Source: CAZESH01 sp964514665
Lineage (GTDB): Bacteria > Bacillota > Bacilli > Paenibacillales > KCTC-25726
Direction of reading: 5' to 3'
Assembly (NCBI GenBank): GCA_964514665.1
Contig: CAZESH010000161.1
Location: 1 to 9,454, forward strand
Length of the DNA: 9,454 bases
The position numbers were made by a program, and so were the translations under genes. Shown piece after piece: positions 1 through 6,188 of this stretch. The notes below the pieces were generated by a model that searched no databases, had not been told where the DNA came from, and saw nothing but the letters and a program-made list of their open reading frames with translations. Every line of letters begins with the position of its first letter. The first letter of the stretch is position 1.

Positions 1-297
1 GAGCAGCTGGAAAGGCTTTTTCCGCAGGAACCGCTGCCGCTGCTGACATCCCATACTCTTGCAAGCAGGCAGGAGCTGTTGGCCAATCTGCAGCAGATCA
101 AAGCTCAGGGCTTTGCCGTTGATTCGCAGGAATCGGCTGTCGGTTTTTGCTGTGCGGCGGCTCCCGTTTATAATGCTTCGAAAGAAATAGACGCGGCGGT
201 AAGCTGTTCCATGCCGCTGCATGTTTGGGAGCATAAGAGCGGGCAGGCAATCGCTGAAATTGTTGATTTGGCGGCAAGGCTGTCATTGATCCTATAA
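1..297 (+). CDS. IclR-family transcriptional regulator, C-terminal end (partial)
   Basis: The reading frame is open from base 1 and ends at TAA 295-297, giving the last 98 residues; the true start and the N-terminal winged helix lie upstream of the window. The visible part matches the end of the IclR effector-binding domain: a G-[FY]-A-V-D-x-x-E motif, then a G-x-x-C-x-A-A-P-V-like stretch (GFCCAAAPVYN), then an A-x-S-x-S-x-P-like strand and a closing amphipathic helix. In this family the C-terminal domain binds a small-molecule effector, often an aromatic or sugar-acid catabolite, and the regulator usually controls adjacent catabolic genes. Only 13 nt separate its stop from the following dehydrogenase, so the two are probably cotranscribed and the regulator probably controls this operon. 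The effector cannot be told from this fragment. An internal TTG at 79 would give a shorter ORF but is not a real start. Confidence 0.85.
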   Translation, partial: EQLERLFPQEPLPLLTSHTLASRQELLANLQQIKAQGFAVDSQESAVGFCCAAAPVYNASKEIDAAVSCSMPLHVWEHKSGQAIAEIVDLAARLSLIL

Positions 298-310
298 TAA
301 AAAGGAGTGA

Positions 311-1090
311 ATGAATTTGAGATTGAGAGGAAAAATAGCGATCATCACCGGGGCGGGGTCGGGAATCGGCAAAAGCACCGCGCTGCTGTTCGCACGTGAA
401 GGCGCCACGGTAATCATTAACGATTTGGACGAAGAAAAGGGAAAAGAAACCGTTGCGGAAATCAAAAACGGCGGCGGGACGGGACACTTTATCCGTGCGG
501 ACGTGACCAATCCCGAACAGGTGCAGGCGATGGTTGACGAAGTCGTACAGCGGTATGGTAAAATCGATGTATTGTTCAACAACGCGGGAATCAGCGGTGT
601 CGGGCTTTTGCATGAAATTGAACCTGATACATGGGACAAAATCATGAGCGTCAATATCAAAGGCGTCTATTTACCATCGAAATACGTACTGCCCCACATG
701 ATGGAGGCAATGAACGGCAGCATTATCAACATGTCTTCCTGCATAGCCGAAATCGGCTTGGCGAACCGGGCCTCTTATGCCGCTACGAAAGGCGCAGTGC
801 TGGCGCTGACGAAATCGATGCAGGTGGATTACGCGCCTTATAATATCCGGGTTAACGCGCTGCTGCCGGGCACGATCTTGACCCCGTTTGTGGAAAATTA
901 TCTGAAAAACTCCTATGACGATCCGGAAGAGGCGATTTCTTCTCTTAAGAAGCGCCAGCTGAGCGGAGATCTCGGCAGGCCGGATGATGTCGCTTCCGCC
1001 GCTTTGTTTCTGGCTTCGGATGAGTCGAAGTTCATGATGGGATCGCCGTTCTATATTGACGGCGGCGTCGTCTTCGGAAAAAACGCATAA
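311..1090 (+). CDS. SDR-family NAD(P)-dependent oxidoreductase, possible 2-keto-3-deoxy-L-fuconate-type dehydrogenase
   Basis: A complete classical short-chain dehydrogenase of 259 residues. Seen: the cofactor motif TGAGSGIG at residues 13-20; an acidic residue at the end of beta-2 (D38 in IINDLD), which normally favours NAD over NADP; NNAG at 90-93; and the catalytic set N115, S143, Y156 and K160 (YAATK). The C-terminus has the usual GRPDDVA and IDGG motifs. It lies 13 nt after the IclR gene and 16 nt before a fumarylacetoacetate-hydrolase-fold gene. That pairing fits oxidation of a 2-keto-3-deoxy sugar acid to its 2,4-diketo form before hydrolytic cleavage; the substrate is inferred from context only. 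The start is uncertain. The ribosome site AAAGGAG (301-307) lies only 3 nt from ATG 311 but 9 nt from an in-frame TTG at 317, which would give a protein two residues shorter. Confidence 0.9.
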   Translation: MNLRLRGKIAIITGAGSGIGKSTALLFAREGATVIINDLDEEKGKETVAEIKNGGGTGHFIRADVTNPEQVQAMVDEVVQRYGKIDVLFNNAGISGVGLLHEIEPDTWDKIMSVNIKGVYLPSKYVLPHMMEAMNGSIINMSSCIAEIGLANRASYAATKGAVLALTKSMQVDYAPYNIRVNALLPGTILTPFVENYLKNSYDDPEEAISSLKKRQLSGDLGRPDDVASAALFLASDESKFMMGSPFYIDGGVVFGKNA

Positions 1091-1106
1091 AGAAAGGTTG
1101 AGGGTT

Positions 1107-2003
1107 ATGAAGCTGCTTACATTTGAAAAGAACGGTGCATTAAGTCTTGGCGTCAAGACCGGACAAGGCGTTCTCGACGTTGTCGGCGCGCTGGAGAAGC
1201 ATCCTGCTAAGGAGGTTCCGCAAACCGTTCATGAAGTCATCGAGGGGGGGCAGCAGGCCGTAAATGCCCTGCAGTCTTTCACCGATGCGATGTTGAATGG
1301 CGCTGCCGCCGAATTTTTGCTGGAGGAGTCTTCGCTTACGCTTGGTCCTTGCGTCGCGCATCCGAACAAAATCATTTGCGTCGGGTTAAATTACCGCAAG
1401 CACGCCGAGGAAACCGGTTCGCCGATTCCGCAGTATCCGATTTTGTTCAACAAATTCAATAACACGCTGACGGGAAACGGTGCGGATATCGCCCTGCCTA
1501 AAGTTTCGCAAAAGGTCGATTACGAAGCCGAACTCGTGATTGTAATCGGCAAGAACGCCAAATACGTCGACAAGGAGCAGGCGCTTGACCATGTTTTCGG
1601 CTATTGCAACGTCAACGACTTGTCCGCCAGAGATTTGCAGCTGCGCACGCAGCAGTGGCTGCTGGGCAAATCCTGCGACGGCTTCTCGCCGCTCGGGCCG
1701 TATCTTGTCACTGCCGATGAAATCGGCGACCCGAATCAACTGGAAATCCGCAGCATCGTAAACGGGGAAGTGCGGCAGCAGTCCAACACGTCCGACATGA
1801 TTTTCCACTGCGACGAAATCGTCAGCTACATATCGCAGCATATGACATTGGTGCCGGGGGACATCATCTTGACGGGTACTCCGGAAGGCGTCGTGATGGG
1901 CTATCCGCCGGAAAAGCAAGTATATTTAAAAGACGGTGATGTGGTGACGATCGAGATCGAGAAGCTCGGAACGCTGACCAACCGCATGGTAGCGGAACAA
2001 TAG
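1107..2003 (+). CDS. Fumarylacetoacetate hydrolase-family protein, possible 2,4-diketo-3-deoxy-L-fuconate hydrolase
   Basis: A 298-residue protein with the FAH fold. Residues 1-75 are the small variable N-terminal domain. From about 85 the catalytic domain starts with the conserved KIICVGLNY (88-96). Metal ligands are visible as E140 and E142 (VDYEAELV) and D171 (NVNDLSARD), followed by GKSCDGFSPLGP and a late LTGTPEGV motif. Members cleave carbon-carbon bonds of 1,3-diketo acids or decarboxylate keto acids using Mg or Mn. With an SDR immediately upstream, the best guess is hydrolysis of a 2,4-diketo-3-deoxy sugar acid (fuconate or rhamnonate series) to pyruvate and lactate. Other members act on homoprotocatechuate intermediates or acylpyruvates, so the substrate is unproven. 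ATG 1107 is chosen because AAAGG (1093-1097) precedes it at normal spacing and the family N-terminus (MKLLTF) begins here; an in-frame ATG at 1056 lies inside the SDR gene. A strong terminator follows. Confidence 0.9.
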   Translation: MKLLTFEKNGALSLGVKTGQGVLDVVGALEKHPAKEVPQTVHEVIEGGQQAVNALQSFTDAMLNGAAAEFLLEESSLTLGPCVAHPNKIICVGLNYRKHAEETGSPIPQYPILFNKFNNTLTGNGADIALPKVSQKVDYEAELVIVIGKNAKYVDKEQALDHVFGYCNVNDLSARDLQLRTQQWLLGKSCDGFSPLGPYLVTADEIGDPNQLEIRSIVNGEVRQQSNTSDMIFHCDEIVSYISQHMTLVPGDIILTGTPEGVVMGYPPEKQVYLKDGDVVTIEIEKLGTLTNRMVAEQ

Positions 2004-2045
2004 CAGATTTCGGTTTCATATTCATGAAGTTCCCGGCAATCAGTC

Positions 2046-2071
2046 AGGAACCCGACGAGGGTTCCTTTTTT
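2046..2071 (+). terminator. Rho-independent terminator after the FAH gene
   Basis: A perfect 8-bp stem, AGGAACCC (2046-2053) with GGGTTCCT (2059-2066), closes a 5-nt loop and runs directly into six T residues (2066-2071). It lies 42 nt past the FAH stop and ends the IclR-SDR-FAH operon. Confidence 0.92.
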
Positions 2072-2203
2072 GTGTAGAGATATATGTGCAGGGTCTTTTT
2101 GCTACAGGTGCGGACTTTGATTCCGTTATACTTGTTCAGAAGGACAGAATTAGAGCTGCGCGGACCCCGTTCAACACCAAACAAGAACAGCGCCAATATT
2201 TTA

Positions 2204-2222
2204 AAGATTTTACACAAATCTT
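2204..2222. repeat. Short inverted repeat upstream of the ugtP promoter
   Basis: AAGATTT (2204-2210) and AAATCTT (2216-2222) form a perfect 7-bp inverted repeat around a 5-nt centre. It lies about 35 bp upstream of the putative -10 box, where a regulator could bind. The stem is AT-only apart from one pair, so it is unlikely to be a terminator. No known operator is recognised. Confidence 0.4.
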
Positions 2223-2232
2223 GCTTTTATTT

Positions 2233-2262
2233 TTCAGTCAATTTTCATTTCTTATCTATAAT
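2233..2262 (+). promoter_or_regulatory. Putative sigma-A promoter for ugtP
   Basis: A consensus TATAAT lies at 2257-2262, 43 nt upstream of the ugtP start. The best -35 candidate is a weak TTCAGT at 2233-2238, 18 bp upstream. The -10 box is convincing and the -35 is not. The surrounding 2072-2305 interval (234 nt) is otherwise AT-rich and shows no credible gene. Confidence 0.5.
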
Positions 2263-2305
2263 GTAGAGAATGAACATAAATTGATAAAGGGAGGAGTGTG
2301 TTGAA

Positions 2306-3511
2306 ATGGACAGTCAGCGGAAAATTCTTATCCTGTTTGCTGGCTTCGGGGACGGCCATGTGCAGGTGGCCAAAGCACTGCAAAGGAGCTTTTCCAAACG
2401 GGGCCAGCATCGCGTGATCATGCTTGATTTGCTTGCGGAGACTCATCCGCTGATCAACCGGATATCCAGGTTTTTTTATATAAAAAGCTCAACGCACTTG
2501 CCGCAGCTTTACGGTTGGAGCTATTATGCCACCGAGCATATGAAATACGACGGAACACTTGCCCGGGCGCTGAATTCCATTGGCATGATGCGTTTTAAGC
2601 AGCTGATCGAAACGGAAAAACCGGATGTGGTGATCAATACATTCCCGTTTATGACGATGGCTGAACTGCGCAAGCATACGGGCAATATCCTTCCGATTTT
2701 TACGGTGCTTACGGACTTTGCGCTTCATTATAGATGGCTGCATCCCGAAGTAGACAAATATTTTGTGGCAACCTCGGATTTAAAAAAGAAAATGATCGGA
2801 GCGGGTATTGCCGAAGACAGGATCAAGGTTAGCGGAATTCCGCTCCGAGCGATGTTTGAAGAGGGAAAGCCGCGTAACAGGAAGCGCAAGTACAGCGCCA
2901 TGGAGACGAGAACACAGCATGTTTTGGTAATGGCCGGGGCCTTCGGCGTTATGCGGAATTTGCGGCCGATGATCGAAAGGCTGCTCACGCCCCGAATCAA
3001 GCGAATCGTTGTGGTTTGCGGCAAAAATGAAAAATTACGGGAAGCGACAGAGAAACAGTTCAAAGACGAGCCTCGCGTCCGCGTGCTCGGTTTTGTGGAA
3101 CAAATCAAGCCCCTTATGGAAGCTTCGCTATGCATGGTAACGAAAGCTGGGGGAATTACGCTGTCGGAGGCGATTGCGCTGCAAATTCCGGTCATTGTAT
3201 ACCGGCCGCTGCCTGGACAGGAAAAGGAAAATGCCGAATATTTGGCGAACAAAGGCGCGGTTCGCATCGCCGGCAATTTATCGGAATTAGCTGCGCTTGT
3301 CGATGAATGGGTCACAGATGACTATAAGCTGCGAACGGCCAAGGAACGGATCGGGCGATTAAGGACAAAGGATGCTTCCGCAACGGTTGTGGATGATATC
3401 CTGCGTGAAATCAAGCATTGGAAGCCGACTTATCGCACACTTAAAATCAGCGCGGCGGGAAAGGGGCGCAAATGGCATGGCTCGGTTCGTTCGCGGACTT
3501 TACTTGACTGA
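2306..3511 (+). CDS. ugtP: Processive diacylglycerol beta-glucosyltransferase (UgtP/YpfP type)
   Basis: A 401-residue GT28-family protein of the MGDG-synthase/UgtP type, slightly longer than B. subtilis UgtP (about 380). The N-terminal acceptor domain opens with a strand and the glycine-rich loop GFGDGH (13-18), as in UgtP. It continues with an INTFP stretch and a TDFALHYRWLHPEVDKYFVAT-like segment typical of these enzymes. The C-terminal nucleotide-sugar domain has KAGGITLSEA (280-289), which contacts the UDP-sugar, and PLPGQEKEN (301-309). Members transfer glucose from UDP-glucose to diacylglycerol at the inner membrane face, making the glycolipid that anchors lipoteichoic acid; B. subtilis UgtP also moonlights in cell-size control. 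ATG 2306 follows a strong AAAGGGAGGAG (2286-2296). The 3' end overlaps the transporter gene by 35 nt. The last 20 or so residues are basic and unlike the family core. Number of sugars added and products cannot be told from sequence. Confidence 0.9.
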   Translation: MDSQRKILILFAGFGDGHVQVAKALQRSFSKRGQHRVIMLDLLAETHPLINRISRFFYIKSSTHLPQLYGWSYYATEHMKYDGTLARALNSIGMMRFKQLIETEKPDVVINTFPFMTMAELRKHTGNILPIFTVLTDFALHYRWLHPEVDKYFVATSDLKKKMIGAGIAEDRIKVSGIPLRAMFEEGKPRNRKRKYSAMETRTQHVLVMAGAFGVMRNLRPMIERLLTPRIKRIVVVCGKNEKLREATEKQFKDEPRVRVLGFVEQIKPLMEASLCMVTKAGGITLSEAIALQIPVIVYRPLPGQEKENAEYLANKGAVRIAGNLSELAALVDEWVTDDYKLRTAKERIGRLRTKDASATVVDDILREIKHWKPTYRTLKISAAGKGRKWHGSVRSRTLLD

Positions 3512-4724
3512 ATCTGTACGTTTGATGGCATTGATGTTTATCGTAGAATTTGTCCGAGGAGCCTATTTGCTCGCTTTTCTTCCCTATTATGCCGTAGAAC
3601 GGCTCGGCATCTCGCTTTCCCTGGTCGGTATTGCCGTCTCTGTTCATTTTATTGCCGACTCGGCGATCAAAGGATTGGCGGGTTATTTTTTGGATCGATT
3701 TTCCTTGCGGGGGATCGTGCATGTTGGCTTGCTGATTGCATTGGCGGGGTTTGCCCTGATGGCTAATTTACATGGCGGTCTCTTGTTCATAGCCGCAAGC
3801 ACTTTATTCGGCATCGGGCTGTCGCCGGTGTGGCTGGCCTGCTTGAGCAGCGTTGACGAGGAAAACCGCGCATCGCGAATGGGCGCGCTGTACACGATGT
3901 GGATGATCGGTCTTGGCAGCGGGCCACTTGTGATTAATTTTTTGATGGATTACAGCTATCGGCTGTCTTTTTCCCTTTTGGCGCTGCTTCTGATCTTCGG
4001 TTGGCTGCTGTCCACGGGACTTCGCAGCGGAAATGGAAGAAGCCGGAGCGAAGCGCGGATAAACGTGCAGCTGCGGCAATTGATCGGACAGATGCGCTCC
4101 ATCGGCGCGCTCATTCCCGGAATGATGCTGCAGACGTTCGCTGCCGGCATGCTTTTGCCGGTGCTGCCGATTTTCGCTTCCCGGCACCTGGGGCTGAGCC
4201 ATGGCGAATATTCGCTGGTGCTGATGGCTGGCGGCGGATTGACCGTGCTGTTTCTTGTGCCGATGGGCAAACTGGCCGACATGCGCGGCAAGAAATGGTT
4301 TCTCGTGATCGGCTTCAGCGTGTTTGCCGTGGCCTTGTTTTCGCTTATCTTTGTGGAATCGACAGCTTCGGTGCTGTTCTTGGCGGCGATGATGGGGATT
4401 TCCTACGCAGCGGTTCTTCCTGCTTGGAATGCCCTGCTGGCCAGCCATATCCCGCAGGAGCACCAGGGCACGGGCTGGGGCGTGGTTTCGATGATCGAAG
4501 GGGTGGGCATCATTCTGGGACCTGCCACAGGAGGCTGGATTGCCGACCGCTTTAACGCAAGCTTGCCGATTGTGTTCGGTGCGATCCTTTTGGCGGCGCT
4601 TGCCCTTGTGTATATGTTCTTTTCCGCATCCCACTTTGAAACGGAAGCGGCCAAGGTGAGGCAGGAGCTATCGGCGGCGCTGCATAACCCCCGACGCGTC
4701 GAAAACGGAAACGTCGAATTGTAA
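3477..4724 (+). CDS. MFS transporter, LtaA-like putative glycolipid flippase
   Basis: A 415-residue very hydrophobic protein with about 12 predicted membrane segments in two halves. MFS loop motifs are visible after the second helix of each half: GYFLDRFSLRG (69-79) and GKLADMRGKK (264-273). The first helix carries E24 and R27 (EFVRG) and the second D61; this charged arrangement resembles the N-terminal cavity of staphylococcal LtaA, as I recall it. It sits directly behind ugtP with a 35-nt overlap, so translation is probably coupled. LtaA proteins move the anchor glycolipid for lipoteichoic acid across the membrane. That role is inferred from the neighbour and these residues; a drug-efflux MFS remains possible. 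ATG 3477 is chosen because AAGGGG (3461-3466) precedes it and the first helix then begins at a normal distance. Upstream in-frame starts such as ATG 3372 would only add hydrophilic residues inside ugtP. Confidence 0.8.
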   Translation: MARFVRGLYLTESVRLMALMFIVEFVRGAYLLAFLPYYAVERLGISLSLVGIAVSVHFIADSAIKGLAGYFLDRFSLRGIVHVGLLIALAGFALMANLHGGLLFIAASTLFGIGLSPVWLACLSSVDEENRASRMGALYTMWMIGLGSGPLVINFLMDYSYRLSFSLLALLLIFGWLLSTGLRSGNGRSRSEARINVQLRQLIGQMRSIGALIPGMMLQTFAAGMLLPVLPIFASRHLGLSHGEYSLVLMAGGGLTVLFLVPMGKLADMRGKKWFLVIGFSVFAVALFSLIFVESTASVLFLAAMMGISYAAVLPAWNALLASHIPQEHQGTGWGVVSMIEGVGIILGPATGGWIADRFNASLPIVFGAILLAALALVYMFFSASHFETEAAKVRQELSAALHNPRRVENGNVEL

Positions 4725-4748
4725 TTAACCCTATATGGCAAGAGAACC

Positions 4749-4778
4749 AGGCGCTGTTTACCGGCGTCTTTTTATTTT
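4749..4778 (+). terminator. Rho-independent terminator after the MFS gene
   Basis: AGGCGCTG (4749-4756) pairs with CGGCGTCT (4762-4769), 8 bp with two G-T pairs, around a 5-nt loop and is followed by TTTTTATTTT. It closes the ugtP-transporter operon. The downstream end of its T-rich tail is where the mobile cassette inserted, and the target duplication begins at 4774. Confidence 0.8.
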
Positions 4779-4781
4779 AAA
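4774..4781. repeat. Target-site duplication, left copy
   Basis: ATTTTAAA directly abuts the left terminal inverted repeat of the cassette and is identical to 6189-6196 beyond the right repeat. A perfect 8-bp duplication is the length known for the IS1595 family. Confidence 0.9.
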
Positions 4782-4806
4782 GGCTCTGTTAAACGTTATT
4801 GTTGAT
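4782..4806 (+). repeat. Left terminal inverted repeat of the cassette
   Basis: Begins GGCTCTGTTAA and, after four differing bases, continues TATTGTTGAT. The reverse complement of 6164-6188 shares 21 of these 25 positions. Confidence 0.9.
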
Positions 4807-4829
4807 ATTTAGCCAATTGCGAACTTATG

Positions 4830-4838
4830 TGCTATTAT
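4830..4838 (+). promoter_or_regulatory. Possible extended -10 promoter of the lost transposase
   Basis: TGCTATTAT is an extended -10 pattern (TG-N-TATTAT) about 30 nt before the GTG that opens the transposase-like remnant. No good -35 is seen at the right spacing. It may be the relic promoter of the ancestral insertion sequence. Confidence 0.3.
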
Positions 4839-4868
4839 ACTGTTGATAAAACATTAATGGGGGCTGCT

Positions 4869-5110
4869 GTGGTGAACAAGGCGTTTAGCAATTTACTGAA
4901 ACACCTAGGGAAGTTGAGTTCAACTGAACAGTGTAACAGACGCATGGAGAGCGTATAAAACTTTAGTCAATACATGGGCACGAAAGCAGCAAGCAAATAA
5001 TCAAGGACATGTTGGTAACATCGTTCTCGTTTGAAGTGGCGAAACATACCAGAGTATCCATTCACGTAAGTTTGCGGTATAAACATGAGGTTCAAACTAG
5101 AATTTTGTGA
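4869..5110 (+). pseudogene. Degenerate IS1595/ISXO2-type transposase remnant
   Basis: Two short frames look like pieces of a broken transposase. A GTG at 4869 with GGGGG upstream opens a 29-codon frame (NKAFSNLLKHLGKLSSTEQ and so on), ending at 4958. A different frame, open from 4967 to the stop at 5108-5110, reads IIKDMLVTSFSFEVAKHTR and then SIHVSLRYKHEV. The second part lines up without gaps with the helix-turn-helix stretch of ISXO2-like transposases, which, as I recall it, has a shape like xMLxGxSxxxxAxxxxxSIxTxFxWRHKIL. The zinc ribbon before it and the DDE catalytic core after it are absent, so the protein is dead through deletion and frameshift. The match is from memory and by eye; the N-terminal piece alone would not be convincing. 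Confidence 0.5.
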
Positions 5111-5160
5111 CTTTAACTTGATAAGATTTGCAGGATATGGTTTTTTTCATGCAATCATAC

Positions 5161-5205
5161 AGTTGCTTATACTTGACAAGCAACCGCAGAGTTGCTTATA
5201 CTTGA
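5161..5205 (+). promoter_or_regulatory. arsR-like promoter with two 16-bp operator-like direct repeats
   Basis: AGTTGCTTATACTTGA occurs twice exactly, at 5161-5176 and 5190-5205, 29 bp apart. A consensus -35 TTGACA (5173-5178) straddles the end of the first copy. The -10 lies inside the second copy: TTATAC 5196-5201 at 17 bp or TATACT 5197-5202 at 18 bp. GTTGCTT (5162-5168) and AAGCAAC (5178-5184) also form an inverted repeat around the -35. Both promoter boxes are embedded in repeated sequence, so binding of the downstream repressor here would block RNA polymerase. Autorepression is inferred. Confidence 0.65.
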
Positions 5206-5208
5206 TAT

Positions 5209-5487
5209 ATGAACAGGGACAAAGACGCTATATTCAAAGCACTTGGCGACTCGACTCGGCGGCTTATATTAGACGAACTATCCGAACGCAACGAGCAGAC
5301 GTTGTATGAACTTACGGTGCGTCTCATTACGAAGCACGACCTTTCCATTACGCGACAGGCGATAGCTAAACATCTTTCTGCATTGGAAGATGCAGGGCTC
5401 GTAAAATCAGAAAAAAAGGGAAAGTATCGAGTGGTTATATTCAACAACGAACCACTTAAAAATTTGCTGAAAGGATGGGTAGAGTAA
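5209..5487 (+). CDS. ArsR-family winged-helix transcriptional regulator, cassette passenger
   Basis: A 92-residue winged-helix protein of ArsR type. The family opening FKALGDSTRRLILDEL lies at 9-24, the recognition helix region ITRQAIAKHLSALEDAGLV at 47-65, and the wing KKGKYRVV at 69-76. There is no cysteine, so it is not a classic metal-sensing ArsR; it looks like the non-metal subgroup often found beside VOC or SRPBCC genes. It probably represses its own promoter and the VOC gene downstream. ATG 5209 is the only workable start: an in-frame stop lies two codons upstream (5203-5205) and no ATG, GTG or TTG follows before the conserved region. No Shine-Dalgarno sequence precedes it, and the predicted transcript would begin at or within a few bases of the ATG, suggesting a leaderless mRNA. 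Confidence 0.85.
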   Translation: MNRDKDAIFKALGDSTRRLILDELSERNEQTLYELTVRLITKHDLSITRQAIAKHLSALEDAGLVKSEKKGKYRVVIFNNEPLKNLLKGWVE

Positions 5488-5587
5488 TTTTAATAAAAAC
5501 TTCTGACGAATGTATGGGTTTTTCTGATTGGAGCCAGATTGCTAGCAGATCACCAACGTCGCAAATATCAAAGGAGGCAAAAACATT

Positions 5588-5971
5588 ATGAAAATCATTG
5601 TTACCAGTATATTCGTTCAAGATCAAGACAAGGCATTGGAGTTTTATACAGAAACGCTGGGCTTTGTAAAAAAGCATGACGTTCCCGTCGGAGAATTTAG
5701 GTGGATAACGCTTGTTTCTCCCGATGAGCAAGACGGTACCGAGCTTTTACTCGAACCGAACGACCATCCTGCCGCCAAAGCGTATCAAAAGAAGATATTT
5801 GCCGATGGCATCCCAGCAACAATGTTTGGCGTTGCAGATATTAATAAAGAGTACAAACGATTATTGGAAAATGGCGTGAAGTTTACTATGGAGCCGACAA
5901 AAATGGGGGAAAACACAATAGCTGTCTTCGACGATACTTGCGGCAACCTTATTCAGATAATTCAGAAGTAA
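5588..5971 (+). CDS. VOC-family protein (glyoxalase/bleomycin-resistance fold), cassette passenger
   Basis: A complete 127-residue single-domain VOC protein with two beta-alpha-beta-beta-beta modules. The first has the family pattern D-x-x-K-A-L-x-F-Y-x-x-x-L-G-F (12-26) and GTELLLEPN (50-58). The second ends in FDDTCGNLIQI (114-124). Where many metal-dependent members have a glutamate after GN-x-I, this one has Q123, so the metal site may be altered or absent. Such proteins dimerise and act as lyases, isomerases, dioxygenases or binders that sequester antibiotics; the substrate here is unknown. A strong AAAGGAGG (5570-5577) lies 10 nt before ATG 5588. The gene follows the ArsR-like regulator by 100 nt with no terminator seen between, so both probably share the promoter at 5173. 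It is more AT-rich than the flanking chromosomal genes and was probably acquired with the cassette. Confidence 0.9.
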   Translation: MKIIVTSIFVQDQDKALEFYTETLGFVKKHDVPVGEFRWITLVSPDEQDGTELLLEPNDHPAAKAYQKKIFADGIPATMFGVADINKEYKRLLENGVKFTMEPTKMGENTIAVFDDTCGNLIQIIQK

Positions 5972-5980
5972 CTTTATGTT

Positions 5981-6008
5981 AACCCTGTCCTATTTTTAGG
6001 ATGGGGTT
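5981..6008 (+). terminator. Hairpin just after the VOC gene, possible terminator
   Basis: AACCCTGTCC (5981-5990) pairs with GGATGGGGTT (5999-6008) over 10 bp including two G-T pairs, with an 8-nt loop. The tail ATACATTTAT is poor in T for a rho-independent terminator, so it may be weak or serve to stabilise the mRNA end. Confidence 0.45.
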
Positions 6009-6126
6009 ATACATTTATAAGGTCTAAAATTAAATGAGATTGTTGTCACTCTACAATGGAAATGTAACATTGTGAATAAGTACACTTAAATTAACGGGTA
6101 ACGATAATTTTAAAAAACGGAAAATC

Positions 6127-6156
6127 GAGCCACCCAATTGAGGTGGCTCATTCTTT
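6127..6156 (+). terminator. Terminator-like hairpin near the right end of the cassette
   Basis: GAGCCACC (6127-6134) and GGTGGCTC (6142-6149) form a perfect 8-bp stem with a 7-nt loop, followed by ATTCTTT and preceded by an A-rich stretch. It lies 8 nt before the right terminal repeat. It would shield araR from transcripts started inside the cassette, or the cassette from outside transcription. Confidence 0.6.
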
Positions 6157-6163
6157 GGAGAAA

Positions 6164-6188
6164 ATCAACAATATTCATTAACAGAGCC
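6164..6188 (-). repeat. Right terminal inverted repeat of the cassette
   Basis: Read on the minus strand from 6188 it begins GGCTCTGTTAA and continues to TATTGTTGAT, matching the left end at 21 of 25 positions. Confidence 0.9.

Larger units (their letters stand above)
4782..6188 (+). mobile_element. Mobile insertion cassette with IS1595-like ends and ArsR/VOC passenger genes
   Basis: A 1,407-bp element bounded by 25-bp terminal inverted repeats (21 of 25 identical, the outer 11 bases perfect) and by an 8-bp direct duplication of ATTTTAAA. It contains no intact transposase. Inside are, in order, a degenerate transposase-like remnant, a promoter with repeated operator-like boxes, an ArsR-family regulator, a VOC-fold gene and two hairpins. 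The 8-bp duplication, the GGCTCTGTTAA ends and the remnant point to the IS1595 family, some members of which carry passenger genes. An element with IS ends but passengers in place of a transposase matches the mobile insertion cassette concept, moved in trans by a related IS. The family assignment is from memory of family features; the boundaries are read directly. The DNA is visibly more AT-rich than its flanks. Insertion left both the upstream terminator and the downstream araR operator intact. Confidence 0.85.

Noticed and set aside
2084..2304. Two overlapping short + strand ORFs (60 and 72 codons) between the FAH terminator and ugtP
   Set aside because: They begin right after a terminator, lack a ribosome binding site, resemble no family, and run across the ugtP promoter, inverted repeat and ribosome site.
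3804..4634. Minus-strand ORF of 276 codons opposite the MFS gene
   Set aside because: Composition is dominated by H, Q, R and K as expected from the complement of a hydrophobic membrane protein; no start context or family resemblance.
5161..5205. Two-copy repeat considered as a CRISPR-like or origin iteron array
   Set aside because: Only two copies, placed exactly over promoter boxes of a repressor gene; an operator explains it better.
5085..5309. A 74-codon + strand ORF covering the arsR promoter
   Set aside because: It overlaps the promoter repeats and the first part of the ArsR-like gene in another frame, and has no recognisable motif.
5488..5587. Possible remnant gene between the ArsR-like and VOC genes
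   Set aside because: The 100-nt gap has no start with a ribosome site and no recognisable peptide; it holds only the VOC ribosome binding site.
6053..6073. ACAATG and CATTGT inverted repeat with a 9-nt centre
   Set aside because: Only 6 bp, AT-rich, no T tract and no second copy; could occur by chance.
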